Origin: Rhizobium leguminosarum
GTDB taxonomy: Bacteria; Pseudomonadota; Alphaproteobacteria; Rhizobiales; Rhizobiaceae
Assembly (NCBI RefSeq): GCF_002953715.1
Contig: NZ_CP025012.1
Location: 4,211,001 to 4,275,000, forward strand
Direction: 5' to 3'
DNA length: 64,000 nt
A model generated the notes under the pieces. The model had not been told where the DNA came from. It made no database searches and saw nothing but the letters and a program-made list of their open reading frames with translations. Positions 41,701-50,097 of this stretch are shown here, in pieces (position 1 is the first letter of the stretch; each line of letters opens with the position of its first letter). The translations under genes were made by a program, and so were the position numbers.

Positions 41701-41737
41701 ATCCGCCCGCGGTCGTGAAACGATCCGCTGCCAGCTA
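41701..41737 (+). repeat. 37-bp direct repeat, copy 2
   Basis: Matches 41071-41107 with one mismatch. Its last three bases are the (minus-strand) stop codon of the ABC ATPase gene, so the repeat reaches exactly to the end of that coding region. Confidence 0.85.
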
Positions 41738-42529
41738 ACCGATCAGCAGGGCGTCATCGTCCAGCGTCTGGCCGCGCATCTTGCGGAACATCGCGATCAG
41801 ATCCTCGACCTGCAATGTCTTGCGGCTGTCGCCGGCGACATCGAGCACGATCTCGCCGCCATGCAGCATCACGGTGCGGTGGCCATAATCGAGCGCCTGG
41901 CGCATCGAATGCGTCACCATCAGCGTCGTCAGCTTGCGCTCGGAAACGATCTTCTGGGTCAGGCCCATGATGAATTCCGCCATGCCAGGGTCGAGGGCCG
42001 CCGTATGTTCGTCGAGCAGCAGCACCTCCGAGCCCGCCAGCGTCGCCATGACAAGCGAGACCGCCTGCCGCTGGCCGCCGGAAAGCAGGTCCATGCGGTC
42101 CTTCATGCGGTTCTCCAGCCCGAGATTGAGCTCGGCGATCCTCTCGCGAAAATGGTCGCGCCGTTTTGCGCCAAGCGCCGAAACAAGCCCGCGCCGCTCG
42201 CCGCGCCGCGCCGCAAGCGCCAGGTTCTCCTCGATCGACAAGGCACCGCAGCTTCCGGTCAGCGGGTCCTGGAAGACACGGGCGACAAGTCCGGCGCGCG
42301 CCGCCGTCGTCTTGCGCGTCACGTCGCTATTGCCGATCAGCACCTGCCCTTCGCTTGCCAGCACATCGCCGGCGAGCACGCCGAGCAGCGTCGATTTGCC
42401 GGCGCCGTTCGAGCCGATTACGGTAACGAAGGAGCCTTCCTCGATCGTCAGGCTGACACCCGAGAGCGCCTGCTTCTGCAGCGGCGTGCCGCGCCCGAAG
42501 ACGACCTTGATGTTCTTGAGGTTGATCAC
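41735..42529 (-). CDS. ABC transporter ATP-binding protein (TrpX-type importer)
   Basis: 264-aa ATPase. Walker A is GSNGAGKST, the signature LSGGQRQAVSLVMAT, Walker B EVLLLDEHTAALD and the H-loop MVTHSMRQALDYG; the unusual DEHTAALD is typical of the partner of PF04392-class binding proteins. It begins at GTG 42529, overlapping the permease stop by four bases (GTGA). It serves the permease at 42526-43404 and binding protein at 43534-44487. Confidence 0.92.
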   Translation of the reverse strand: MINLKNIKVVFGRGTPLQKQALSGVSLTIEEGSFVTVIGSNGAGKSTLLGVLAGDVLASEGQVLIGNSDVTRKTTAARAGLVARVFQDPLTGSCGALSIEENLALAARRGERRGLVSALGAKRRDHFRERIAELNLGLENRMKDRMDLLSGGQRQAVSLVMATLAGSEVLLLDEHTAALDPGMAEFIMGLTQKIVSERKLTTLMVTHSMRQALDYGHRTVMLHGGEIVLDVAGDSRKTLQVEDLIAMFRKMRGQTLDDDALLIG

Positions 42530-43404
42530 GACGCGGCACCTCCGCGCAAACGGGGAAGGATGAGCGCTACGGTCACCAGCACGGCCGTGACGAAATTGAG
42601 GTCGGACGCCTGCAGGCCGATGACGTCGCTCGAAAGGGCCAGCTGGATCGCGATGCGGTAGAGGATCGAGCCGAGCACGCATCCAACAAGCGCGATCAGC
42701 AGACCGCGGCGCCCGAGCAGCGTCTCGCCGATGATGACGGCAGCGAGGCCCACGACGATCGTGCCGACGCCTGAGGTGACGTCGGCAAAGCCGTTCGTCT
42801 GGGCAAACAGGGCGCCGCCGAGCGCCACCAGCGCATTCGAGATCGCCATGCCGAGATAGATCTGCCGGCTGGTATCGACGCCCTGCGCCCGCGCCATCCT
42901 TGCATTGGCGCCGGTCGCCCGCATTGCCAGCCCGGCATCGCTTTCCAGGAAACGCCAGACCAGGATGAGGGCGATGACGACCAGAACACCGACGAAGAGT
43001 GGCCGCACGTAGAAATCGCGAAGGCCATGGCCGAAGAACGGGCTGATCATCGTGTCGGCATTGATGAGCGCGACATTGGGTTTGCCCATCACGCGCAGAT
43101 TGACGGAAAACAGTGCGATCATCGTCAGGATCGAGGCGAGCAGGTTGAGGATTTTGAAGCGCACGTTGAGCAGCGCCGTCACCATGCCCGCGGCGGCACC
43201 GGCGGCCATGGCGATCAGAGCCGCAAGCCAGGCATTGACGCCGGCAATGATCAGCACGGCCGTCACCGCCGCACCAAGCGGAAAGGAGCCGTCGACCGTC
43301 AGGTCGGGGAAATCCAGAACACGGAAGGCGAGATAGACCCCAAGGGCGACGAAGGAATAGACCAGTCCGAGTTCGACGGCCCCCCAGAATGCGATTTGGC
43401 TCAA
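42526..43404 (-). CDS. ABC transporter permease (TrpX-type importer)
   Basis: 292-aa permease with eight or more hydrophobic segments, of the branched-chain/ribose-like permease group that goes with PF04392 binding proteins. Recognisable pieces are YLAFRVLDFPDLTVDGSF near the N-terminus (landmark DFPDLTVDGS), FKILNLLASILTMI, and GFADVTSGVGTIVVGLAAVIIGE (landmarks GFADVTSG, IIGE). TTG 43404 is the likeliest start, since the sequence further upstream (ARRGAEADRRGAEA) does not look like membrane protein. Translation is coupled to the ATPase. Confidence 0.85.
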   Translation of the reverse strand: MSQIAFWGAVELGLVYSFVALGVYLAFRVLDFPDLTVDGSFPLGAAVTAVLIIAGVNAWLAALIAMAAGAAAGMVTALLNVRFKILNLLASILTMIALFSVNLRVMGKPNVALINADTMISPFFGHGLRDFYVRPLFVGVLVVIALILVWRFLESDAGLAMRATGANARMARAQGVDTSRQIYLGMAISNALVALGGALFAQTNGFADVTSGVGTIVVGLAAVIIGETLLGRRGLLIALVGCVLGSILYRIAIQLALSSDVIGLQASDLNFVTAVLVTVALILPRLRGGAAS

Positions 43405-43472
43405 GGCTTCCGCCCCTCTTCTGTCCGCTTCCGCTCCGCGCCTTGCGCAAAACATCAGGCTTTTAATACCAT

Positions 43473-43503
43473 CAGCCGCCCCCGTGTGGAACGGGAGCGG
43501 CTG
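43473..43503 (-). other. Strong hairpin between binding protein and permease genes
   Basis: On the minus strand CAGCCGCTCCCGT and ACGGGGGCGGCTG pair over 13 bp (one G-T pair) with a 5-base loop. There is no T-run, so it is more likely a transcript-stabilising or partly terminating structure that keeps the binding protein mRNA in excess of the permease, as is usual in ABC operons. Confidence 0.7.
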
Positions 43504-43533
43504 CAAACTCGATCAGCGACGGCAGTCGCCTTG

Positions 43534-44487
43534 TTATTCGATGACTTTGGTAGCGCGGGAAAGCACGCTCTGCGGCAGTGTGACGCCCATCTTCTCGGCC
43601 GCCGCCTTGTTGACGACGAGGTCGCTGCCGGCGGCAGTCTTGACCGCGATGTCGCCCGGGTTCTCGCCCTTCAGCACGCGCACGACGATCTCGCCGGTCT
43701 GCTTGCCGACATCATAATAGTTGAAGCCGAGGGCGGCGATCGAGCCACGCGAAACCGAATCCGTATCGGCGGTAAAGAGCGGCAGCTTGCTCTCCTCGGC
43801 CACCGCGACAGCGCCTTCGAGCGCGGAGATGATCGTGTTGTCGGTCGGAATGTAGATCGCATCGGCGCGACCGACGAGTGCGCGTGCCGCACCCTGGACC
43901 TCGGCGGACTTGGTAGCGGCCGATTCGACCACCTTCAGACCAGCCTTTTCGGCTTCAGTCTTCAGCACGGCGAGCAGCGAAACGGAATTCGCCTCGCCGG
44001 AATTGTAGAGATAGCCGATGCTTTTCACATCGGGCAGGATTTCCTTGATCAGCGCCAGATGCTCGCCGACCGGCGACATGTCGGAAAGGCCGGTGACATT
44101 GCCGCCGGGCTTGTCCATGTTCTTGACGAGCTGGGCGCCGAGCGGATCGGACACGGCCGTGAAGACGACAGGAATGTCGCGCGTCGAGGAGACGACGGCC
44201 TGGGCCGAGGGTGTCGAGATCGGCACGATGACATTGGGCTCGTCACCGGCGAACTGGCGGGCGATCTGGGCTGCCGTCGCCGGATTGCCCTGCGCCGATT
44301 CGAACACGAATTTCAGATTCTCGCCTTCCTTGTAGCCGGCGGCCGTCAGCGCATCGAGAACACCCTTGCGCGCTGCATCGAGCGCCGGATGTTCGACGAT
44401 CGCCGTCACGGCGACGGTGACGTCATCGGCCTTTGCGGGCAGGGAAAGGGCCAAACTGGCGGCAAGAGCGAGAAAAATCGGGCGCAT
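43534..44487 (-). CDS. ABC transporter substrate-binding protein, PF04392 (TrpX-like)
   Basis: Periplasmic binding protein, 317 aa, signal peptide residues 1-20 (SLPAKA). The fold's markers are TVAVTAIVEHPALDAARKGV at the start, then IVPISTPSAQAV, IPVVFTAVSDPLGAQLV and GLSDMSPV, all typical of the ABC_sub_bind family that includes tryptophan/tyrosine binders. An AGGAGG site lies right before the ATG. It is the first gene of a three-gene minus-strand importer. The likely ligand is an aromatic amino acid or purine-like solute, uncertain. Confidence 0.9.
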   Translation of the reverse strand: MRPIFLALAASLALSLPAKADDVTVAVTAIVEHPALDAARKGVLDALTAAGYKEGENLKFVFESAQGNPATAAQIARQFAGDEPNVIVPISTPSAQAVVSSTRDIPVVFTAVSDPLGAQLVKNMDKPGGNVTGLSDMSPVGEHLALIKEILPDVKSIGYLYNSGEANSVSLLAVLKTEAEKAGLKVVESAATKSAEVQGAARALVGRADAIYIPTDNTIISALEGAVAVAEESKLPLFTADTDSVSRGSIAALGFNYYDVGKQTGEIVVRVLKGENPGDIAVKTAAGSDLVVNKAAAEKMGVTLPQSVLSRATKVIE

Positions 44488-44580
44488 GGGGATCCTCCTG
44501 AATGATTTTGGCGCCACTTTTAGGAAAAGCACCCCCTGAAATCAATCGCGGAGAATTGTAGCGAGGATCAATCTTGCTGA

Positions 44581-45813
44581 TCAGTCGTCGGCGCCGTGAT
44601 TGGCGATCATCATCGCCTCGAAGGCCAGACGATCGGTCTTGCGCATGCGTTCCGACTCCGATTTCAGCTGGCCGCAGGCGGCAAGAATGTCGCGGCCGCG
44701 GGGTGTGCGGATCGGCGAGGCATAACCTGCCGAATTGATGAAATCGGCGAACTTCTCGATCTGCTCCCAGTCGGAACACTGATAATTGGTGCCGGGCCAG
44801 GGATTGAACGGAATGAGGTTGATCTTCGCCGGCACGCCTTTCAGGAGCTTGATCAGCCCCTTGGCGTCTTCCAGGCTGTCGTTGACATCCTTCAGCATCA
44901 CATACTCGAAGGTGATGCGCCGTGCGTTCGAAAGGCCAGGATAGGTCCGGCAGGCTTCGATCAGCTCCTTCAGCGGATACTTCTTGTTGATCGGAACCAG
45001 AAGGTCGCGCAGATCGTCGCGCACCGCATGCAGCGAAATCGCCAGCATGACGCCGATTTCCTCGCCGGTGCGGAAGATCTCCGGCACAACGCCAGAAGTA
45101 GAAAGCGTCACGCGGCGCCTGGACAGCGACAGGCCGTCACCATCCGTGGCGATCAGCAATGCCTGTTTGACGGCATCGAAGTTATAAAGCGGCTCACCCA
45201 TGCCCATCATGACGATGTTGCTGACCTTGCGGCCCTCGGCAGGCATGATCGTACCCTGCGGCGCTTCACGGTCCGGGAAGTCCCCAAGCCGGTCGCGGGC
45301 AAGCAACAGCTGCGAAAGAATTTCCTCCGCCGTCAGGTTGCGCACCAGACGCTGCGTCCCGGTATGACAGAAGGAACAGGTGAGCGTGCAGCCGACCTGG
45401 CTGGAAAGACAGAGCGTGCCGCGGCCCTCTTCCGGAATATAAACGGCCTCGATCTCGACGGGACGCCCGGCGCCGCGCGGGGGAAAGCGCAACAGCCATT
45501 TGCGCGTGCCGTCGTTGGAGACCTGCTCCTCGACGATCTCCGGACGTTCGATGGTGAAATGCTGCTTCAGCATCTCCCGCATGTCCTTGGCGACATTCGT
45601 CATATGGTCGAAGTCGGAGACCCCTCGCACATAGATCCAGTTCCAGAGCTGCGAGACGCGCATCTTGATCTGCTTCTCGGCCACACCCTTTTCCCGGAGT
45701 GCCGCCCCCATCTCCTCGCGCGACAGGCCGATCAACGACGGCTTCTCGAGGCTGGCGGATGTACGCGCCTGCGGCTTGGTCACATCTATCGCATCCATGA
45801 CGGACATAGGCAT
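44581..45813 (-). CDS. rlmN: Dual-specificity 23S rRNA/tRNA adenine-C2 methyltransferase RlmN
   Basis: Radical SAM enzyme methylating A2503 of 23S rRNA and A37 of some tRNAs, 410 aa. The [4Fe-4S] cysteines are C142, C146 and C149 (CTLTCSFC), preceded by the RGTLCLSSQVG segment. VMMGMGEPLYNFDAV and VTLSTSGVVPEI are family-specific, and the catalytic Cys near the C-terminus is in RDILAACGQL. The N-terminal RNA-binding helix domain is complete. ATG 45807 is an alternative start. It shows no Cfr-like features. Confidence 0.96.
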   Translation of the reverse strand: MPMSVMDAIDVTKPQARTSASLEKPSLIGLSREEMGAALREKGVAEKQIKMRVSQLWNWIYVRGVSDFDHMTNVAKDMREMLKQHFTIERPEIVEEQVSNDGTRKWLLRFPPRGAGRPVEIEAVYIPEEGRGTLCLSSQVGCTLTCSFCHTGTQRLVRNLTAEEILSQLLLARDRLGDFPDREAPQGTIMPAEGRKVSNIVMMGMGEPLYNFDAVKQALLIATDGDGLSLSRRRVTLSTSGVVPEIFRTGEEIGVMLAISLHAVRDDLRDLLVPINKKYPLKELIEACRTYPGLSNARRITFEYVMLKDVNDSLEDAKGLIKLLKGVPAKINLIPFNPWPGTNYQCSDWEQIEKFADFINSAGYASPIRTPRGRDILAACGQLKSESERMRKTDRLAFEAMMIANHGADD

Positions 45814-46006
45814 TCATCCCGATTTCAAACATGTGGCTGTTCCTCGCAACCTCGCGGACTTCAGCGGTAAGCCGGAAGACCTGCGGGCGCATGACAGCAC
45901 ATCGGCAGAAGTTGAATGGCGGAACGGCGACTGAAATCGCGATCTGTCCGCTGTTGGCGCCGGCTTTAGCATCATTTTGCCCGCGCGTCACCATAGATGG
46001 AAACGG

Positions 46007-46033
46007 CATGGGCCGGCGCAAGGCCGGCCCATG
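46007..46033 (-). terminator. Hairpin after the IalB gene
   Basis: CATGGGCCGGC and GCCGGCCCATG form an 11-bp stem with a 5-base loop, 24 bp past the IalB stop on the minus strand. The downstream T-run is poor (GTTT), so termination strength is uncertain. Confidence 0.55.
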
Positions 46034-46057
46034 AAATTCTTCGGCCTAAAGGACCGC

Positions 46058-46567
46058 TTACTTGCAGGTTTCGATCTGCTTCAGCGCAGCCGAGATGCCC
46101 GAGAGCGAATAGCTGTAGGAGGTGCCCGTGCCCTTGCGCGAAACGGCATTGACCGTCATCGAATGACCGGTCTTCATCGCCGCGACGAGGGCTGGCTCCT
46201 GGGCCGCGTTCTCGACCCAGCCGGCCTTGTCCTTGGTGAACATCACGAAGGTCTTGTTGTCGATGACGACGTTGATCTTCGAATTTTCCTTGACCGTGTA
46301 GCCCATCATCGCCTGCGGCTCGTAGGAAATGTTCTGGCCCGGACGCTGCGAGACGATGAAGAAATTGTCGCCGTGGTCGACGCTTGCCGGCTGCTTTGCC
46401 GTCGGAACGGAAAGCACATAGCAGACGGTGCTGCTGCCCGACTTGTAGGAGTAGGCGCCCCATGCCTGGAACTGCTGGATGCGGTTCGGCGCGGCCTGCT
46501 GCGCTGTCGCAACTCCGGCCATAACAAGGGTGAGTGCGAGAGCGGATACGATACTTTTTACAAACAT
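46058..46567 (-). CDS. Invasion-associated locus B (IalB) family protein
   Basis: Exported protein, 169 aa, signal peptide residues 1-23 (VATAQ). The IalB domain shows WGAYSYKSGSSTVCYVLSVP with the first Cys, the loop PGQNISYEPQAMMGYTV, DNKTFVMFTKDKAGWVE, and a final Cys in ETCK that likely pairs with the first. In Bartonella IalB promotes red cell entry; in free-living and symbiotic rhizobia the role is unknown and is probably envelope-related. Start ATG 46567 gives the proper signal peptide. The gap to the sigma factor gene (46568-46903, 336 bp) holds both promoters but no gene I can see. Confidence 0.9.
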   Translation of the reverse strand: MFVKSIVSALALTLVMAGVATAQQAAPNRIQQFQAWGAYSYKSGSSTVCYVLSVPTAKQPASVDHGDNFFIVSQRPGQNISYEPQAMMGYTVKENSKINVVIDNKTFVMFTKDKAGWVENAAQEPALVAAMKTGHSMTVNAVSRKGTGTSYSYSLSGISAALKQIETCK

Positions 46568-46903
46568 GGATTCCTGCCGGTTCTTGCGATTCAAGGCCCG
46601 AAGCGATCATAGCGGGCGCCGCATAATCACGATCTGCTTTATTTTGACTTAATTCAGGTTACCAAATGGTCAACAATAGCTGCGATTTGTATGTGCCTGT
46701 GTCATTTCAGCTCGAGTGTCAATTTTCGCCCCTTTGACGGTATCGACCGCGACACCGTGCCCCAATGGCACTGGCCGTCCGTTCGGCTGAATTTAAGACA
46801 CAAAGATTCAGGCAAGAGTTTGACCTTTCCCAAATCCGTTGTACCTCATTAAGACTTGGAAATCCGGGACGAAATTATTGCCGCAGGGGGCTGGTGAGGG
46901 GAC

Positions 46904-47464
46904 ATGGATGCCGAGGAAAGACAGCGTTTCGCTGCCCTCGCGAAGGCCGTCGCGGACGATCGCGACCAGCAGGCCTTTTCCATCCTGTTCGACTATTTCG
47001 CCCCCCGCCTGAAGGCCTGGCTGATGCGCCAGAGGATGACATCAGGCGAGGCCGAGGAACTGGTCCAGGAGATCATGATCGTGCTCTGGCACAAGGCAGA
47101 GCTCTATGATGCCACGCGATCCTCCCTTTCGACCTGGCTTTTCCGCATTGCCCGCAATCGCCGCATCGACATGCAACGCCGCGCCAATACCCGCATCTTC
47201 GATGAGACCGATCCGGCCCTGCAGCCGCCGGGCGATATCGGCGCGGAAGAAATCATCGCCAATGACGATCGCGACGCCAAGATACGCGCCGCCGTCGGTC
47301 AATTGCCGGAGGAACAGCGCGACATGCTGCGCGCCGCCTTCTTCCTCGGTCAATCGCATTCGGAGATCGCCGAATCGACCGGACTGCCGCTCGGCACGGT
47401 GAAGTCACGTATCCGGCTTGCCTTCGGCAAGCTCCGCAAGGTGCTGGAACGCGAAATCGCCTGA
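46904..47464 (+). CDS. ECF-type RNA polymerase sigma factor
   Basis: 186-aa sigma-70 family protein of the extracytoplasmic function group. Region 2 spans about residues 20-90 (AFSILFDYFAPRLKAWL, then EELVQEIMIVLWHKA, FRIARNRRIDMQR), region 4 about 120-180 (LPEEQRDMLRAAFFLGQSHSEIAE followed by GLPLGTVKSRIRLAFGKLR; landmarks LGTVKSR). Most ECF factors are followed by an anti-sigma gene such as ChrR; here the next gene is on the other strand and is a YkvA protein, so the control of this factor is not visible. GGGGAC precedes the ATG. Confidence 0.92.
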   Translation: MDAEERQRFAALAKAVADDRDQQAFSILFDYFAPRLKAWLMRQRMTSGEAEELVQEIMIVLWHKAELYDATRSSLSTWLFRIARNRRIDMQRRANTRIFDETDPALQPPGDIGAEEIIANDDRDAKIRAAVGQLPEEQRDMLRAAFFLGQSHSEIAESTGLPLGTVKSRIRLAFGKLRKVLEREIA

Positions 47465-47465
47465 C

Positions 47466-47490
47466 GCATGTCGCCCAAAACTGTGCAGCG
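47466..47490. repeat. Half copy of the GCATGTC palindromic repeat
   Basis: GCATGTCGCCCAAAACTGTG with CAGCG after it matches the left half of 32229-32273, just after the sigma factor stop. The right arm is missing. Confidence 0.55.
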
Positions 47491-47498
47491 GACGCGCT

Positions 47499-47891
47499 TT
47501 AGATCGTCTTCATTGCTTCTTCCGCCCGATCGGCGAGAACGCGGTCGGCCGCTTCGTAGTGGCCCGGCCGGATGTGGCCGCGCACCATCGCGAAGGCGGC
47601 CGACAGCACGGCGATGTCGTCGGAAAAGCCGATGACCGCGAAAACATCCGGGATCATGTCGATCGGCATGACGAAATAGGCGAGTGCCGCAAGCAGCACG
47701 CCGCGCACCTTCGTCGGCGTCTGCGGATCGAGCGCGCAATAGAAACCGGCGACCACATCGCGCGAGAAGGGGATCTGCCGCACCGCCCGCCGGAACGTCG
47801 GCCAGAATTTCTGCCTGACGGTTTTCTCGCGTCGGCTCTGCGTGTCCTCGTCGCCCGGCAAGAGGATTTCCCCGAATTTGACCTCGTCCAT
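47499..47891 (-). CDS. YkvA family protein (DUF1232)
   Basis: 130-aa membrane-associated protein. The DUF1232 core is present: VRGVLLAALAYFVMPIDMIPD (landmarks YFVMPIDMIPD), then VFAVIGFSDDIAVLSAAFAMV, with one or two hydrophobic helices. The start at ATG 47891 follows AGGG; ATG 47912 is an alternative, and the stop of the pterin dehydratase gene lies upstream at 47972. Function of the family is unknown. It converges on the sigma factor gene. Confidence 0.87.
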   Translation of the reverse strand: MDEVKFGEILLPGDEDTQSRREKTVRQKFWPTFRRAVRQIPFSRDVVAGFYCALDPQTPTKVRGVLLAALAYFVMPIDMIPDVFAVIGFSDDIAVLSAAFAMVRGHIRPGHYEAADRVLADRAEEAMKTI

Positions 47892-47971
47892 CCCTGCATC
47901 CCTTTTGTCCATGCGAACATATGGTGACGGCGCCCAGTCTTTCAATCGGCCCCTTTCAATCGGCCCCGCTT

Positions 47972-48277
47972 TCAAACGACACGTCGCGCCGCCGCCTTCT
48001 CCATGGCTTTGGCGAGCTTGAAATCCAGCTCCGTCAGTCCGCCGGCATCATGCGTATTCAGCATCACATCCACCCTGGAATAGACGTTGAACCATTCGGG
48101 ATGATGGTTGAGCTTCTCGGCCGCGAGCGCTGCCTGCGTCATGAAGCCGAAAGCCTCGACGAAATTTGCGAACTTGAACGTCTTCGATATCGACGAACCC
48201 GCATCATTGAGCACCCAGCCCGAAAGCTCGCTCAGTTCAGCCTCGGCCGCCGTCCGTTCCAGTCTTTCCATTTTCAT
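47972..48277 (-). CDS. phhB: Pterin-4a-carbinolamine dehydratase
   Basis: 101-aa PCD/DCoH protein that recycles tetrahydropterin after aromatic amino acid hydroxylation. The active-site signature NHHPEWFNVYSRVDVMLNTH is complete (HH-P, W and the final H), and TFKFANFVEAFGFM is the usual beta-alpha start. No phenylalanine hydroxylase gene is near, so it may act in pterin or molybdopterin metabolism more broadly. It is transcribed toward the YkvA gene on the same strand, 80 bp apart. Confidence 0.93.
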   Translation of the reverse strand: MKMERLERTAAEAELSELSGWVLNDAGSSISKTFKFANFVEAFGFMTQAALAAEKLNHHPEWFNVYSRVDVMLNTHDAGGLTELDFKLAKAMEKAAARRVV

Positions 48278-48311
48278 GCCATGCTCCTCTCATCTGTCAG
48301 ACAGGTTACCG

Positions 48312-48812
48312 ATGAAACGCATCAGCATCCTCTTCGTTTGCATGGGCAATATATGCCGTTCTCCGCTCGCCGAGGGAATTTTTGGCCATCTCGTCGCCGA
48401 GGCAGGGTTGACCGGCGGTTTTACGATCGATTCCGCCGGCACCGGCGGCTGGCATGAAGGCGAGCCGCCCGACCAGCGTTCGATCGCCACCGCGAAAAGC
48501 CACGGCATCGACATCTCGGGACAGCGCGCCCGCCGCGTCCGGCCAAGCGATTTCAGGGATTTCGATCTGATTCTCGCCATGGACCGCGACAACCGCACGG
48601 CGCTCGAAAAGAGCGCGCCGCATGGGGCGAATATCCACCTTTTCGGTGATGCCGCACTGGGAACCGGAGAGGGTATCCCCGATCCCTATTATGGCGGCCC
48701 GGGCGGTTTCGAGCTGGTCTACACCAGGCTCTTGACCGGCTGCAGCAGCTTGCTCGAAACGCTGGGCGCCGAGCGCGACTCGTGCAGCGGGAACACTTCC
48801 TCGGTGAGGTAA
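48312..48812 (+). CDS. Low molecular weight protein-tyrosine-phosphatase
   Basis: 166-aa cytosolic phosphatase. The P-loop is C10-MGNIC-R16 (ILFVCMGNICRSPLAEGIF, shortened to its key residues Cys10 and Arg16), and the general acid Asp is in IPDPYYGGPGGFE. Start ATG 48312 fits the domain exactly. The protein runs about ten residues past the usual end, and that tail (and part of the last helix) is encoded in a 94-bp overlap with the converging thpR gene. Substrate is unknown; in rhizobia such enzymes may regulate exopolysaccharide kinases, or have general roles. Confidence 0.92.
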   Translation: MKRISILFVCMGNICRSPLAEGIFGHLVAEAGLTGGFTIDSAGTGGWHEGEPPDQRSIATAKSHGIDISGQRARRVRPSDFRDFDLILAMDRDNRTALEKSAPHGANIHLFGDAALGTGEGIPDPYYGGPGGFELVYTRLLTGCSSLLETLGAERDSCSGNTSSVR

Positions 48813-49312
48813 GGCCCGCCGCCGACCGATTCGCGCGACGAAAGCAGCACGAAGCGCGGCGCGGTGAAGGTTGCAGTGTGGAAGTTGCCGCGCCCCGCCA
48901 GATATTGCACGACATCGTCGAGCCGCGAGGATTTGAGCCGCGCCAGCGTCACATGCGGCATGAATTTGCGGGGGTCGGGCGGCAGGCCGATGCGCTGGCA
49001 GATGCGCTCGATCTCGCCCTGCAGGGCATACATTTCAGGCGATTGCGAGACGCCTGCCCAGACCGAATGCGGTTTCTTCGAGCCGAAGGAACCGATGCCT
49101 TCCAGCCGGAACTGGAATTCCGGCCGGTCGATCCGGTCGAGGCGTTCAACGATTTCATCGGCCGTGCGGCCGTCGACATCACCGATGAAGCGCAGGGTGA
49201 TGTGGTAATTCTCCACATCGATCCATCGTGCTCCGGGGAGGCCACCGCGCAGCAATGAAAGACTCATCGCCGCATTGCGCGGAATTTCGAGGGCGGTAAA
49301 AAGTCTCGGCAT
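48719..49312 (-). CDS. thpR: RNA 2',3'-cyclic phosphodiesterase (2H family)
   Basis: 197-aa 2H phosphoesterase that opens 2',3'-cyclic phosphates. Both catalytic H-x-T-x motifs are present: YHITLRF near residues 36-42 and PHVTLARL near residues 119-126, with LFTALEIP opening the fold. Start ATG 49312 is chosen for this. Its last 31 codons overlap the tyrosine phosphatase gene on the other strand; the core fold seems finished before the overlap, so the shared part is mostly tail (SAPSVSSKLLQPV). Confidence 0.9.
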   Translation of the reverse strand: MPRLFTALEIPRNAAMSLSLLRGGLPGARWIDVENYHITLRFIGDVDGRTADEIVERLDRIDRPEFQFRLEGIGSFGSKKPHSVWAGVSQSPEMYALQGEIERICQRIGLPPDPRKFMPHVTLARLKSSRLDDVVQYLAGRGNFHTATFTAPRFVLLSSRESVGGGPYLTEEVFPLHESRSAPSVSSKLLQPVKSLV

Positions 49313-49380
49313 CACGAGCACTCCCCGAATCTTTTGCAGGTGCTCACACGGAATCACGCAATCAACAACCGCGCAAGCCC

Positions 49381-50025
49381 CTATTTCTTCACAGAAGAAA
49401 TCGTTTCGACGAAATTTGTGACAGCAGGCTCCATCTTTTCGACCATGACGTCGACACCTCTCGCGTTTGGATGCATGCCGTCGTCGAGCTTCAACCCAGC
49501 CTCCAGCGCGACGCCGTCGAGGAAGAAGGCATAGAGTGGAAGCCCATGTTTTTCCGAGAGTTTCTGATAGATCGGGTTGAATCGTGCGGCATAATCCGCC
49601 CCCATGTTCGGCGGCGCAATGATACCGGCGAGCAGCACGGCAATCCCACGCTCCTTTAGCCGGGTAATCATTTGATCGAGATTCTTCGCGCTCTCCTCCG
49701 GCGGGATACCGCGCAACGCATCATTGGCGCCAAGCTCGAGAATGACGCCATCGGTGCCGTCGGGTACCGACCAGTCGATGCGCGCAAGGCCTGCTGTCGT
49801 CGTGTCGCCGGAGACCCCGGCATTGGCAATGGTGACGTCGAGCCCCTTCGCCTTCAAGGCCGCCTGCAGCTTTTCCGGAAAGCCATCGCCGGGCGGCAGC
49901 TGATAGCCCGCCATCAAACTGTCCCCAAAACCGACGAGATTGATCGTCCGGGCATCGGCTGCGGTAGCGAGGATCAGCGAGACGGCAATGACGGTGAATT
50001 GAAGGGCGGCAACTTTAAATCTCAT
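49381..50025 (-). CDS. SGNH/GDSL arylesterase (TesA-like)
   Basis: Secreted or periplasmic esterase, 214 aa. Residues 1-25 are a signal peptide (ADA cleavage). Block I is GFGDSLMAGYQLP with the nucleophile Ser, block II NAGVSGDT, block III LELGANDALRG, and block V DGMHPNARG with the catalytic Asp and His. This is the TesA/arylesterase subgroup (thioesterase I, lysophospholipase). It is divergent from the YbbA/YbbP ABC pair, the same arrangement as tesA-ybbAP in E. coli, so the three may work together on lipids or a released lipid-linked substrate. Confidence 0.93.
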   Translation of the reverse strand: MRFKVAALQFTVIAVSLILATAADARTINLVGFGDSLMAGYQLPPGDGFPEKLQAALKAKGLDVTIANAGVSGDTTTAGLARIDWSVPDGTDGVILELGANDALRGIPPEESAKNLDQMITRLKERGIAVLLAGIIAPPNMGADYAARFNPIYQKLSEKHGLPLYAFFLDGVALEAGLKLDDGMHPNARGVDVMVEKMEPAVTNFVETISSVKK

Positions 50026-50097
50026 GCTGGCTTCCCTAGATTGGCGAGGTGCCGTTATGCGGCCATTCGATTACGGACTTATATAGGGCGATTTCTG

